DNA from: Methanobacteriaceae archaeon
Lineage (GTDB): Archaea; Methanobacteriota; Methanobacteria; Methanobacteriales; Methanobacteriaceae
Assembly: GCA_030681145.1 (NCBI GenBank)
Contig: JAUXXK010000468.1
Location: 1 to 27,690 of the forward strand
Direction: 5' to 3'
DNA: 27,690 nt
The notes below the pieces were generated by a model. It searched no databases, was not told where the DNA came from, and saw nothing but the letters and a program-made list of their open reading frames with translations. A program made the position numbers and the translations under genes. Below are positions 1 to 6,906 of this stretch, piece by piece (position 1 is the stretch's first letter; every line of letters starts with the position of its first letter).

Positions 1-2
1 AA

Positions 3-134
3 AAAATCAAAAAAGAAGCACAGGATAAAAAGGACAAAAACAATATGATTGTCAAAGAAAGGTTGATAGGGGCGGTTATCGGTTTTATTTTCACGCTTAT
101 TTTTAGTTTAATAGTATTCTTCACGCCACTATAA
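3..134 (+). CDS. C-terminal end of a small membrane protein (5' end outside window)
   Basis: An open frame enters from the left edge and stops at a TAA at 132-134. The visible part has a lysine-rich, charged stretch (about 18 residues) followed by a hydrophobic segment (GAVIGFIFTLIFSLIVFF), so the product ends in one membrane helix with only two or three residues after it. An ATG at 45 could also start a 29-residue peptide, but no ribosome binding site precedes it and the charged stretch upstream is in frame, so a truncated longer gene is more likely. Function is not recognised; it could be a tail-anchored protein or a phage-type small membrane protein. Confidence 0.5.
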   Translation, partial: KIKKEAQDKKDKNNMIVKERLIGAVIGFIFTLIFSLIVFFTPL

Positions 135-162
135 AAAAAAATATTCTTGGGTGGAATAATAA

Positions 163-468
163 ATGATTTATATATGCACAAAATGTGGGGCCCTAACAGA
201 AATAAACCCCATAAACACTGAAGCTCGATATATACAAGAGAAATATGGTGAAATTGATTCAGTAATAAATAGAAGTATTGAATACACCTGTGCCTGCAAG
301 AACCCACTCACTTGTTTTGATGATTATATTGAAACAACAGGTGAAGATATAGTGATTGATTATATTATCAACCAATCCACGAAAGATTATCAAACACCTG
401 ATGAAAAACTAGTCGAAGAAATTGAGGACCAAGATCTCAGAGATTTGAAACCTTTTGAACATAATTAG
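163..468 (+). CDS. Small zinc-ribbon-like hypothetical protein
   Basis: 101-residue protein starting at ATG 163 behind a GGTGG ribosome binding site (about 151-155). The N-terminus has a CTKC knuckle at residues 5-8, and a second Cys cluster (CACKNPLTC) lies at about 43-51, so one zinc-ribbon-like fold is plausible. The C-terminal third is acidic (many D and E). Proteins of this kind are common just upstream of terminase genes in archaeal and bacterial viruses, but no specific family is recognised. It is the last gene before the AT-rich leader of the packaging genes and may belong to a different transcription unit from them. Confidence 0.7.
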   Translation: MIYICTKCGALTEINPINTEARYIQEKYGEIDSVINRSIEYTCACKNPLTCFDDYIETTGEDIVIDYIINQSTKDYQTPDEKLVEEIEDQDLRDLKPFEHN

Positions 469-485
469 AATAAAACTTTAATTTT

Positions 486-505
486 TTTAACTAAATTTAA
501 CTAAA
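486..505 (+). repeat. Perfect tandem 10-bp direct repeat upstream of the terminase genes
   Basis: TTTAACTAAA occurs twice back to back (486-495 and 496-505) in the non-coding leader between the zinc-ribbon gene and the small terminase. Related AACTTTT words follow at about 531-561. Iterated motifs beside terS can be binding sites for the small terminase (pac) or for a regulator; which applies cannot be told from the sequence. Confidence 0.5.
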
Positions 506-514
506 TCTTTACAC

Positions 515-525
515 TTTTTTATAAA
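515..525 (+). promoter_or_regulatory. Candidate archaeal TATA box for the late/packaging operon
   Basis: A TTTTTTATAAAA stretch lies about 70 bp upstream of the small-terminase ATG, in the only sizeable non-coding gap before the head genes. With archaeal spacing (start about 25 bp downstream) transcription would begin near 545-550. An A-rich stretch that could serve as a BRE lies just upstream. In such AT-rich DNA TATA-like words are frequent, so this is tentative. Confidence 0.3.
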
Positions 526-543
526 ATCTTTTAACTTTTGATA

Positions 544-561
544 AACTTTTACTAAAAAGTT
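544..561 (+). repeat. 7-bp perfect inverted repeat (hairpin) just before terS
   Basis: AACTTTT at 544-550 and AAAAGTT at 555-561 are exact reverse complements separated by ACTA. It sits in the putative leader of the packaging operon and overlaps an alternative TTG start at 560. It could be an operator, a packaging-site element or an mRNA hairpin. Confidence 0.45.
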
Positions 562-592
562 GCAGAAATTCACAAACTTTCGAGATGTTATC

Positions 593-1165
593 ATGTCCAA
601 TAATAAACAAAAATGGGCACGGATAAAATACGAAAACAGTAAAGCATTTGCTCTTTTTTGTATTTATAGAGATTTCGGACCTACTAGGACCTTAGAAAGA
701 GTTCATCAGAAATACATTGAAGATTCATCTGAAACTATCAGTCTTCGACAAATTGCTAGTTATTCCTCAAAGAATAACTGGGTAGAAAGATCTGAAGCTT
801 ATGACGATTACCTGGAAGAAAAGACCAGATTGAGTAATGAGAAAGAAATTGAGAAAATGAATGAACGTCATGCTGAGGATGCTAAAACTATTCAGGCCAA
901 AGCAATAGATGATTTGAGTAATGTTGATTATTCTACAGAATATCAGGCCAGTCCTGAGGGCCGCCGTACAGCTGCAGCTAGGACTTGGAAAATTGGTGTC
1001 GATGCTGAAAGATTAGCTCGCGGCGTTGCTACTGAAAAGGTAGAGCAGTCAGGCACTATTAAGAATCGGATTAAAACTGATGATGAGAAACCTATTGATG
1101 AATTTAATAGGATTATGGATAATGCTTTAAAAGAAGTAGATGAGTCTGTAAAACAGGATAAATAA
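593..1165 (+). CDS. terS: Terminase small subunit
   Basis: 190 residues from ATG 593. The small terminase recognises the viral genome at the packaging site and hands it to the large subunit. The N-terminal half has the helix-turn-helix layout typical of this family: a basic start, a helical segment near FCIYRDFGPTRTLERV, then IASYSSKNNWVERSEAYDDY, the usual small-terminase sequence of recognition helix followed by W-x-x-R. A long charged helical region (EEKTRLSNEKEIEKMNERHA) would form the oligomerisation coiled coil. It lies 12 bp before the large terminase, the standard order. An in-frame TTG at 560 would add 11 residues, but neither start has a clear ribosome binding site (only a GAG at 582-584 before ATG 593); ATG is preferred. 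Confidence 0.8.
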   Translation: MSNNKQKWARIKYENSKAFALFCIYRDFGPTRTLERVHQKYIEDSSETISLRQIASYSSKNNWVERSEAYDDYLEEKTRLSNEKEIEKMNERHAEDAKTIQAKAIDDLSNVDYSTEYQASPEGRRTAAARTWKIGVDAERLARGVATEKVEQSGTIKNRIKTDDEKPIDEFNRIMDNALKEVDESVKQDK

Positions 1166-1177
1166 GGGGACTTGTTT

Positions 1178-2614
1178 TTGGCAAACTTAGAACTTGGCCC
1201 TATTACTGATTATGATAAGGATATGCTAAAACTTACTTTGATTAATAATCCTTATATTCCTGAGAAGATTAAAACAGGTGTTCTTGGATACCCTCAACAA
1301 TTAAAAAGCCTTATTTATCTTAATAGACCAATTATAGATGATTATCACAGAATATTAATTGGTGGAGAAGCCTACGGTGGTAAAACCTTATTTGGTGGAG
1401 TTATATCTTTAAGATTCATTCATCTTAAAGGATTCAAAGGATTGAATACAAGAAAGAATTATGATGACTTGACAGAGGAATCAGTTGATAGTATTTGGGG
1501 ATATATTAAACTCTGGAATGAAGAATTATCTGATGAATATGGAAATGAAAGAAAATTAAAAATTAAACTAAACCCTCCAAGAATAAAAAGCCGAGAAGGT
1601 GGCCTATTATCTTTTAGAGCATTTGATAATGTTATTAAAAAAGAAAAAACTAGGAGTAAAAGTTATCAGCAAATACAAAACGATGAAGGCCCTGAATTAG
1701 ATAAACCTATTCTAACTTTTCAAGGTAGAACTCTTAGACAAGCTGAAGATTCAAGATTCCCTAAAGCAATAATAAACTATGGAAACCCTCAATTTGATCC
1801 TAAAACATTTGTACTCAATGATAGTAGTCAAAGATTTCTTAATGAATATGTTGAAGGGAAATATGTTTATGTTCCCATGGGATGGAGAACTAACCCATAT
1901 ATTAATCAAAAAGAATATGAGGCCAGTCTTGAAGATCTGGATGAAATAGATAAACAAAGCCAAAAAGAAGGAAACTGGCATTATGTTTACACTAAAGGTA
2001 GTTTAATTGATATTAATTTATTAAAAGATTATCTTTCACCTACTTTAAAGAATAATAGTTTTTCAATATTAAGTATAGATCTAGCAGGACGTGGAAAAGA
2101 TAAATTTGTAGTTTCAACATTGACACTCGATTTAAAAACAAATCAGATCATGATTGATAATATTAGTCAAACAGTTGGAACATCTACAGAATTTCTTATA
2201 GAGAATCATGTATTGGAAGATAAGAATCGTGGAATATATCCTTCAATGTGTATATTAGAGATGGAGCCTGGAAGTTGGATTGATACTGAAAAATATTGGA
2301 CTGAATTTTTTACGAGCATGGGTATTGCTGTAGAACCTAAAAGACCAATAGGATCTAAATTTAACAGAGCAAGGCCATTAATAAGAGAAATGAGTCAAGG
2401 CCATATTCTAATTAATGATTTACTTGATAAAAAAATTTATAATGAATCAACTTATGAAAAACCTTATTTTGAATTATTAAAAGAAGAAATAAGAAGATTA
2501 TCTCCACTTATGAAAATATCTCCCAATATAATTGATAGTATAAGTCAAGGAAGGAATTTTCTAAGAAATGAATTACAAACAGGATCTAATGGAATGGAAA
2601 CAGCAAGAGCGTGA
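1178..2614 (+). CDS. terL: Terminase large subunit (packaging ATPase-nuclease)
   Basis: 478 residues. TTG 1178 is chosen because AAGGGGA (1164-1170) precedes it by 7 nt; the earlier in-frame TTG at 1172 is too close. The ATPase domain shows a Walker A at about residues 62-70 (GGEAYGGKT) and an acidic strand end near 166-173 (IQNDEGPE) where Walker B is expected. The C-terminal RNase H-like nuclease shows an acidic strand near 299-301 (SIDLAGRGKD), an acidic patch near 361-363 (LEMEPGS) and an aspartate near 453 (NIIDSIS), matching the three-metal-ligand pattern of terminase nucleases. It is flanked by the small terminase and the portal, the proteins it works with, and its 3' end overlaps the portal start by 47 bp. 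Length is usual for the family. Confidence 0.92.
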   Translation: MANLELGPITDYDKDMLKLTLINNPYIPEKIKTGVLGYPQQLKSLIYLNRPIIDDYHRILIGGEAYGGKTLFGGVISLRFIHLKGFKGLNTRKNYDDLTEESVDSIWGYIKLWNEELSDEYGNERKLKIKLNPPRIKSREGGLLSFRAFDNVIKKEKTRSKSYQQIQNDEGPELDKPILTFQGRTLRQAEDSRFPKAIINYGNPQFDPKTFVLNDSSQRFLNEYVEGKYVYVPMGWRTNPYINQKEYEASLEDLDEIDKQSQKEGNWHYVYTKGSLIDINLLKDYLSPTLKNNSFSILSIDLAGRGKDKFVVSTLTLDLKTNQIMIDNISQTVGTSTEFLIENHVLEDKNRGIYPSMCILEMEPGSWIDTEKYWTEFFTSMGIAVEPKRPIGSKFNRARPLIREMSQGHILINDLLDKKIYNESTYEKPYFELLKEEIRRLSPLMKISPNIIDSISQGRNFLRNELQTGSNGMETARA

Positions 2615-4142
2615 AAATAATATGATGATCCGAGGAGAAACTGTCAATAAAGAAGTAGAGCTAATCAAATCTGCTCTCGACAAGACAGCTAATAATAAAC
2701 TAAAAATAGCTACAGGATCAGATAAAAAAGATACCAGTACCAGATCAAAATATTTGATTCCACCAATCAGGCCAGACATAGCTTCTTATTATTTTGATAA
2801 AAGTTTCATGTTAGCACGTAGCTGTGACATCCTAGCAGAGGACCTAATACTTGGGAATGTTATCAATATAAAAGTTAAAGAAGATCTCGATGAAAATGAG
2901 GAATCATCAGAATATGATATTGATAATATTATAACGAGTGTCAAGAAATCACAAGTAGAAATCAGTTACATGGCCTGTGACTATGAATTAAGCGGGGCCG
3001 GGTGCTGTAAAATACTCAGATTTGAAGAAGCTAATGAATTCAGATTAGTACAATTACCCATGGAATCTTTACAGGTAATTAAAGTAATGGATGAAAAACT
3101 ACAACCGACACCAATTTATCTCATAGAACAAAGCCTAAGTGTTACTGATAAAAAATATTATAAAATCATAGGCGAAACCTACCCCGAAGAATACACAACC
3201 TATGATGGAAAAGAATTAGGCCTTGCATGGTGGATTGGTGGAGATAATTTCTACCGATTCTTTAAAAAACCTAAATGGTTACAAAGTATCGAATCAATGA
3301 ATAGTCAAATAGCCCTAGAATCTTTTGATACTGAGAAGATCAATAGTGGGAATAATCTTAATGGAGTATTATTCTTTAATAAAGAATCAGGAATACCTAT
3401 CCCAAAATTCAATAATACAGATGAGGATAGTGATTTAACACCAGAGGAATTAAAACTAGTAACTGAATTGTCCGGTGCTCAAACAATAGCTAATGAAATA
3501 AAAGCAGCAGGAACCGGGACGGCCGTATTATATGAGGAATCACGGAATAAAATGACAATGGATTATATCACGATTAGTGATAATAATTACACTTATCTTC
3601 AAGAGAAAGCTAAAACAGCAGATCAGAAAATAATATCTAGTTTTGGAATACCTCGTGAAAGGTACATGATTAATGATGTTAAAGAATCCATGAATAGTCA
3701 TAAGAGCGCTGCGTTCTGGGAAATATACACTAAATCTTTGAATGCTAAACAATTATTTTATGAACATGGTTTATTAGAAGTTATCGAGGAATGCTATCCT
3801 GACCTTGAACATGACATTGAAATTGATATTGAAGTTCCGATCTTTGCAGATATTATCAACTCAAAAATAGCTATTTTTACAGATCTATTCATGAAGGGCC
3901 TGCTCACACTTAAACAAACATTAATATTATTATCCAAATATGTATCTAATTTGAATATTGAGGATTTAGATTTCAGCAACCCAATTTATGATATGCGTTT
4001 CTTTCAAGGTAAGCCCTTAGATGATTATGGATTATCTGATGATGATCAGCAATTATATTATAATACTGTAGAGTCTATTACTGGTGGAACTCAAGTAACT
4101 GATGGAGGTGACCCAGTATTAAGTCCTCAATCATTAGATTAA
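2568..4142 (+). CDS. Portal protein
   Basis: 524 residues, the size range of phage portals. The portal is the dodecameric ring at the capsid vertex through which DNA is packaged. The assignment rests on position directly after the large terminase and before the MuF-like head protein, plus recognisable family features: an N-terminal region with PPIRPDIASYYFDKSFMLARSCDILAED-like content, and a central stretch near residues 350-385 (SSFGIPRERYMINDVKESMNSHKS) resembling the portal clip region with its G-[IVL]-P motif. The C-terminal 60 residues are acidic. ATG 2568 lies inside the terminase frame with an AAGGAAGG about 14 nt upstream; ATG 2589 and the ATG pair near 2622 are alternatives. Its 3' end carries the ribosome binding site for the next gene. 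Confidence 0.88.
   Translation: MNYKQDLMEWKQQERENNMMIRGETVNKEVELIKSALDKTANNKLKIATGSDKKDTSTRSKYLIPPIRPDIASYYFDKSFMLARSCDILAEDLILGNVINIKVKEDLDENEESSEYDIDNIITSVKKSQVEISYMACDYELSGAGCCKILRFEEANEFRLVQLPMESLQVIKVMDEKLQPTPIYLIEQSLSVTDKKYYKIIGETYPEEYTTYDGKELGLAWWIGGDNFYRFFKKPKWLQSIESMNSQIALESFDTEKINSGNNLNGVLFFNKESGIPIPKFNNTDEDSDLTPEELKLVTELSGAQTIANEIKAAGTGTAVLYEESRNKMTMDYITISDNNYTYLQEKAKTADQKIISSFGIPRERYMINDVKESMNSHKSAAFWEIYTKSLNAKQLFYEHGLLEVIEECYPDLEHDIEIDIEVPIFADIINSKIAIFTDLFMKGLLTLKQTLILLSKYVSNLNIEDLDFSNPIYDMRFFQGKPLDDYGLSDDDQQLYYNTVESITGGTQVTDGGDPVLSPQSLD
4104..4111 (+). promoter_or_regulatory. Strong ribosome binding site preceding an AUU codon
   Basis: GGAGGTGA within the portal 3' end is an eight-base complement to the usual archaeal 16S rRNA tail. 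The only codon at proper distance in the MuF frame is ATT at 4118, six bases downstream. No ATG, GTG or TTG in any frame at that spacing opens a reading frame of useful length. Confidence 0.65.
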
Positions 4143-4951
4143 AAGAATTACAACTTATTAAAGCACGTAAACCATTATTTAATCGTTTACAGATATATAA
4201 TAATAAACTGATAGATAAGAAGATGAACCTGGCCTATGACAATCATGAGGCCCTCGATGATGCAAAGTATGATAGTTTTGCAAAAGAAACCGTATATACT
4301 AATATTTATAATATTAACAGTCCTCAAACAGTTAAAGATTTTAAAAAACTCGTTAAAAGCCCATTAACAAGTAACGATGCAATTTATAAACATTTAACCC
4401 GCATCAGTGCTGATAATGTAACAAAAATTATCAGTGAAAAAGAAACCGAAAGAGTTCTTAAGAATCTAGAATATGTTGAAAAATCTTTAAAACAAGCACA
4501 ATTTGATATAACTAAATATAATTCACAGACTAGTAACCTAAGTTCTACAGTATCACGTCAATCTATACTTGAAAGATCATTAATTGATGGAAGAATGTAT
4601 AATGGCCGAGAACTAAGTTATAAAGAATTAAATAACCTTTCAAAAGACCTGGAACAATATAAACAAACACGAATAGAGGATCAACTATGGCAAGATGCAA
4701 ACAAAGAAGCAGCTGCTAATGGACTTGATCCTGTGAAAACTCATAAAGTTTGGATATGGTCTGCTCTTGAGAATACACGCCATATGGGTATGGATGAAGA
4801 GACTGTTCCGATTAATGAAATGTTTACTGTTGTTAATGAAGTTACAGGCGACACTGACCAACTACGATTCCCAAGAGATATTGAGAATGATAGTAACGGT
4901 TGTAGTAATATCTGTAATTGTCAGTGCGATGTGGAATATGTAAAATTATGA
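4118..4951 (+). CDS. MuF-like minor head protein (head morphogenesis), probable AUU start
   Basis: 277 residues if begun at ATT 4118; 242 if begun at the first ATG, 4223. The C-terminal domain carries the Mu gpF/SPP1 gp7 signature: ENTRHMGMDEETVPINE, then VVNEVTGDTDQLRFPRD, then a closing Cys-rich NICNCQCDVEY. Proteins of this family sit inside the capsid at the portal and help morphogenesis. The frame stays open upstream of ATG 4223 back to 4112, and the upstream residues (KELQLIKARKPLFNRLQIY) look coding, whereas ATG 4223 has no ribosome binding site. GGAGGTGA at 4104-4111 is correctly placed for ATT 4118. The gene would overlap the portal by 25 bp. A portal-MuF frameshift fusion is an alternative, but no slippery heptamer is visible. 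Confidence 0.82.
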   Translation: MKSSIIRLKELQLIKARKPLFNRLQIYNNKLIDKKMNLAYDNHEALDDAKYDSFAKETVYTNIYNINSPQTVKDFKKLVKSPLTSNDAIYKHLTRISADNVTKIISEKETERVLKNLEYVEKSLKQAQFDITKYNSQTSNLSSTVSRQSILERSLIDGRMYNGRELSYKELNNLSKDLEQYKQTRIEDQLWQDANKEAAANGLDPVKTHKVWIWSALENTRHMGMDEETVPINEMFTVVNEVTGDTDQLRFPRDIENDSNGCSNICNCQCDVEYVKL

Positions 4952-4970
4952 TTAAACTTGAGGTATTCAC

Positions 4971-5156
4971 ATGGAACTAAGTGTAATTGGAATGAAAAGA
5001 AAACATTTAATCTGTGAAAATATGCAGGGTAATGAATGTTTGGTTAATATGGAAGAGAATCAGCATTTATTAGTTGAAATCATGATTAAATTAGTATTAG
5101 GACAAATTGTCCATATACGATCTACACAAGAATGGACTTTTAAAGAATTAATTTAA
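4971..5156 (+). CDS. Small hypothetical protein
   Basis: 61 residues from ATG 4971 with a TGAGGT ribosome binding site about 9 nt upstream. The protein is rich in Met and charged residues and has a helical middle (HLLVEIMIKLVLGQIVHI). No family is recognised. It sits between the MuF-like gene and another small ORF, a place where tailed viruses often carry short accessory genes. Coding status rests on the binding site and tight spacing with its neighbours. Confidence 0.55.
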   Translation: MELSVIGMKRKHLICENMQGNECLVNMEENQHLLVEIMIKLVLGQIVHIRSTQEWTFKELI

Positions 5157-5178
5157 CTTTTGGTAAAGGTGAGAAATA

Positions 5179-5412
5179 ATGGAAATAGCTGGAAAAGATA
5201 AAAGCATAACTATTGATGAATTAATTGAAAAACTAAAACAAGCCAAAAAAGAACATGGCAACATTCAAGTTTATTATCCTTATGATGGAATGAATGTTTC
5301 AATAAGTAAATTAGAATATAATCTTGAAAGAATAGAAGAAAGAGGCAGGCAAAAAGAAGATGGAACATGGCCTAAATATTTAGTTCCAGAACATATTTTA
5401 ATAAATGGTTAA
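5179..5412 (+). CDS. Small hypothetical protein with phage-type alpha-beta pattern
   Basis: 77 residues from ATG 5179 with AAGGTGAG 7 nt upstream. The start follows a pattern frequent in small phage proteins: a TIDELIEKLKQAKKEHGN helix, then IQVYYPYDG and a strand ending in I-S-K-L-E-Y, closing with YLVPEHILIN. That pattern (helix, glycine-aspartate turn, beta strands) is seen in many short uncharacterised phage ORFs. No specific function is assigned. It converges with the minus-strand gene that ends at 5424. Confidence 0.65.
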   Translation: MEIAGKDKSITIDELIEKLKQAKKEHGNIQVYYPYDGMNVSISKLEYNLERIEERGRQKEDGTWPKYLVPEHILING

Positions 5413-5423
5413 ATTATAATTAA

Positions 5424-5576
5424 TTATATTTTTATTTTAATTTTAAAATCTGCTTCATCTAATGATAACAATTCTAAGTTTATAATTGTTCTGAGACCTT
5501 CTTTATTCTCATCAATAGTAAGTATTTTATAGTTTTTATTTTGCATTTGAATAATTTCTCCTTTCTCAAATACCAT
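5424..5576 (-). CDS. 50-residue minus-strand hypothetical protein
   Basis: Reading the minus strand from ATG (complement of 5574-5576) to TAA (complement of 5424-5426) gives a 50-residue protein. It opens MVFEKGEIIQMQNKNYKILT and continues with a strand-rich pattern (ILTIDENKEGLRTIINLELL) that resembles a small beta-barrel (SH3/KOW-like), though no family is recognised. GGTGAT (complement of about 5580-5585) sits 4-5 nt before the start, the same layout as the GIY-YIG gene further on. A palindromic TATA-like element at 5601-5620 would place its promoter properly. It is the only minus-strand gene in the left half of the window and may be a regulator or accessory gene. Confidence 0.55.
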   Translation of the reverse strand: MVFEKGEIIQMQNKNYKILTIDENKEGLRTIINLELLSLDEADFKIKIKI

Positions 5577-5600
5577 ATTATCACCATTATTCTATCTGTT

Positions 5601-5620
5601 TTAATAATATAAATTATTAA
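5601..5620. promoter_or_regulatory. 20-bp palindrome with TATA-like core between divergent genes
   Basis: TTAATAAT (5601-5608) and ATTATTAA (5613-5620) are exact reverse complements around ATAA. It includes a TATA-like word readable in both directions and sits between the minus-strand 50-residue gene and the protease/capsid operon. It could be a divergent promoter, an operator or both. The AT-richness of the region raises the chance of such a palindrome. Confidence 0.4.
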
Positions 5621-5671
5621 CTATAGTCTTATTTTCATTTTAGGCTTAATTAAACATCAATAAACCTCAAA

Positions 5672-5678
5672 GGAGGTG
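5672..5678 (+). promoter_or_regulatory. Strong ribosome binding site preceding an AUU codon (protease gene)
   Basis: GGAGGTG (with AAA before it) is followed after 6 nt by ATT 5685, in frame with the protease. The only ordinary start codon in that frame nearby, GTG 5676, lies within the binding site itself and has no site of its own. Confidence 0.65.
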
Positions 5679-5684
5679 GTTTAC

Positions 5685-6878
5685 ATTGTAGATTATGATA
5701 CCAAAAAAGACGCCTTATACATAGAATGCGTAGTCCTAGCAAATGGTGAAACAGACCCTGAACTATACAAAGATAGCCAAGGCGACACATGGGACACAAA
5801 AACAATTAAACAAGTCTTTACAAGCGAAGCTAATCAAAGTGACCATGACCTATTCCATGAAAAAGAAAAGCTGGAGGGAGTAACCAGTATCAGTAATTAC
5901 ATTTCTACCCAAGATAAAACCATTGGCGGCCGAACAGTCCCTAGTGGATCATGGATTAAAGAGTTAATGATAACTAATCCTGATGTTATTGAAATGATTA
6001 AATGTAATCAGATTGGCGGAGTATCACCTAATTTCCGTTTACATGAAAATTCAACCTGTTTAAAAGAATTGGAAGATATTGAAGGTAATCTTTTTTATAA
6101 TAAAGACATTACAGACAAGGAATGCATGAAACCTGTTTATTTATCACTGGTTGATGAGCCAGCAAATGAATATGGCCTGGAAGTGTTTTCCTATGATAAA
6201 TATCTTGAAAAAACTAAAAACCCTAAGATTGGAGGCAGAAATATGGCAAATAAATTTAAAGAAATGTTGAAAGGATTTGGTGAATCTATCGTGAATTATG
6301 CAGATGAGATGGATGAAACCGAGAATATAGAATTGAGTAAAGCAGAGGAAACTGGAACAGAAGAAACCACAGAAACTACTGAAGAACCTAAATCTTCAAA
6401 AGAGGGTGTGCTTTCAGAAGAAAATTCTTTTGAAGAAATCACTAATAAAGTGAGGCTTGCAATAGAAGAGAAATATTTCACAGACGACGAAGGAAATCAA
6501 ACTTATGTGGGGATTGTGTTAACTTTTAGTGACGCTGTAGTTATCCAGGATTGGGATAATGAGAAATATTACAAAACCGATTACAGTATTGATGGAGACA
6601 CCGTAACCCTGGGTGAATTACAGGAAGTTGAATTGAAATATGTACTTAAAGATGCGGAAGAAGAAAGCACTGAAGAATCCACTGAAGCTGAAGCTGAAAA
6701 AGTTGAAGCACAGAAAAGCCGACAACCACGAATAAAAATTCCTAAGATAACAATAAATGAAGAAAAGTTAGATGGTGTGGAACTTGAAAAACAAAGCAAC
6801 GATAAGGTTAATCATCTGGGGTTCCCTATAAAAACGACTAAAGAATTATCCAAACCAAGAAACTCATTCAATTTCTAA
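5685..6878 (+). CDS. XkdF-like prohead protease fused to scaffold region, probable AUU start
   Basis: 397 residues from ATT 5685. The N-terminal 180 residues match the XkdF-type capsid protease layout: an opening strand (IECVVLANGETDPELYKDSQGD), a histidine region (DHDLFHEK, about 60-68), a segment VPSGSWIKELMI near 85, a serine in GGVSPNFRL near 110, and the closing SLVDEPANEYGLEVF, a variant of the family's terminal VDRPAN motif. It cleaves scaffold and capsid precursors in the prohead. After about residue 187 the protein becomes acidic (E- and T-rich), then has a beta-rich domain (NQTYVGIVLTFSDAVVIQDW) and a basic tail, as expected for a scaffold. A second start with its own binding site lies at 6243. 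The major capsid gene follows after 28 bp. Confidence 0.8.
   Translation: MVDYDTKKDALYIECVVLANGETDPELYKDSQGDTWDTKTIKQVFTSEANQSDHDLFHEKEKLEGVTSISNYISTQDKTIGGRTVPSGSWIKELMITNPDVIEMIKCNQIGGVSPNFRLHENSTCLKELEDIEGNLFYNKDITDKECMKPVYLSLVDEPANEYGLEVFSYDKYLEKTKNPKIGGRNMANKFKEMLKGFGESIVNYADEMDETENIELSKAEETGTEETTETTEEPKSSKEGVLSEENSFEEITNKVRLAIEEKYFTDDEGNQTYVGIVLTFSDAVVIQDWDNEKYYKTDYSIDGDTVTLGELQEVELKYVLKDAEEESTEESTEAEAEKVEAQKSRQPRIKIPKITINEEKLDGVELEKQSNDKVNHLGFPIKTTKELSKPRNSFNF
6243..6878 (+). CDS. Nested in-frame scaffold protein (internal start within the protease gene)
   Basis: ATG 6243 is in frame with the protease and is preceded by GGAGG (6231-6235) at 7 nt, so ribosomes could start here and make a 211-residue protein (MANKFKEMLKGFG...) lacking the protease domain. 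The product is acidic and E/T-rich at first, holds a beta-rich domain around residues 70-140, and ends basic. This mirrors lambda C/Nu3, where scaffold is made from an internal start of the protease gene (known). In this virus no separate scaffold gene lies between protease and capsid gene, which supports the idea. Whether both products are made is inference. Confidence 0.55.
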   Translation: MANKFKEMLKGFGESIVNYADEMDETENIELSKAEETGTEETTETTEEPKSSKEGVLSEENSFEEITNKVRLAIEEKYFTDDEGNQTYVGIVLTFSDAVVIQDWDNEKYYKTDYSIDGDTVTLGELQEVELKYVLKDAEEESTEESTEAEAEKVEAQKSRQPRIKIPKITINEEKLDGVELEKQSNDKVNHLGFPIKTTKELSKPRNSFNF

Positions 6879-6906
6879 ATAAACTTAATTATAGAGGTGA
6901 TTTAAT

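Noticed and set aside
4112..4142. Programmed -1 frameshift making a portal-MuF fusion
   Set aside because: The frames overlap in this window, but no slippery heptamer is visible and the strong binding site before ATT 4118 explains the open frame better.
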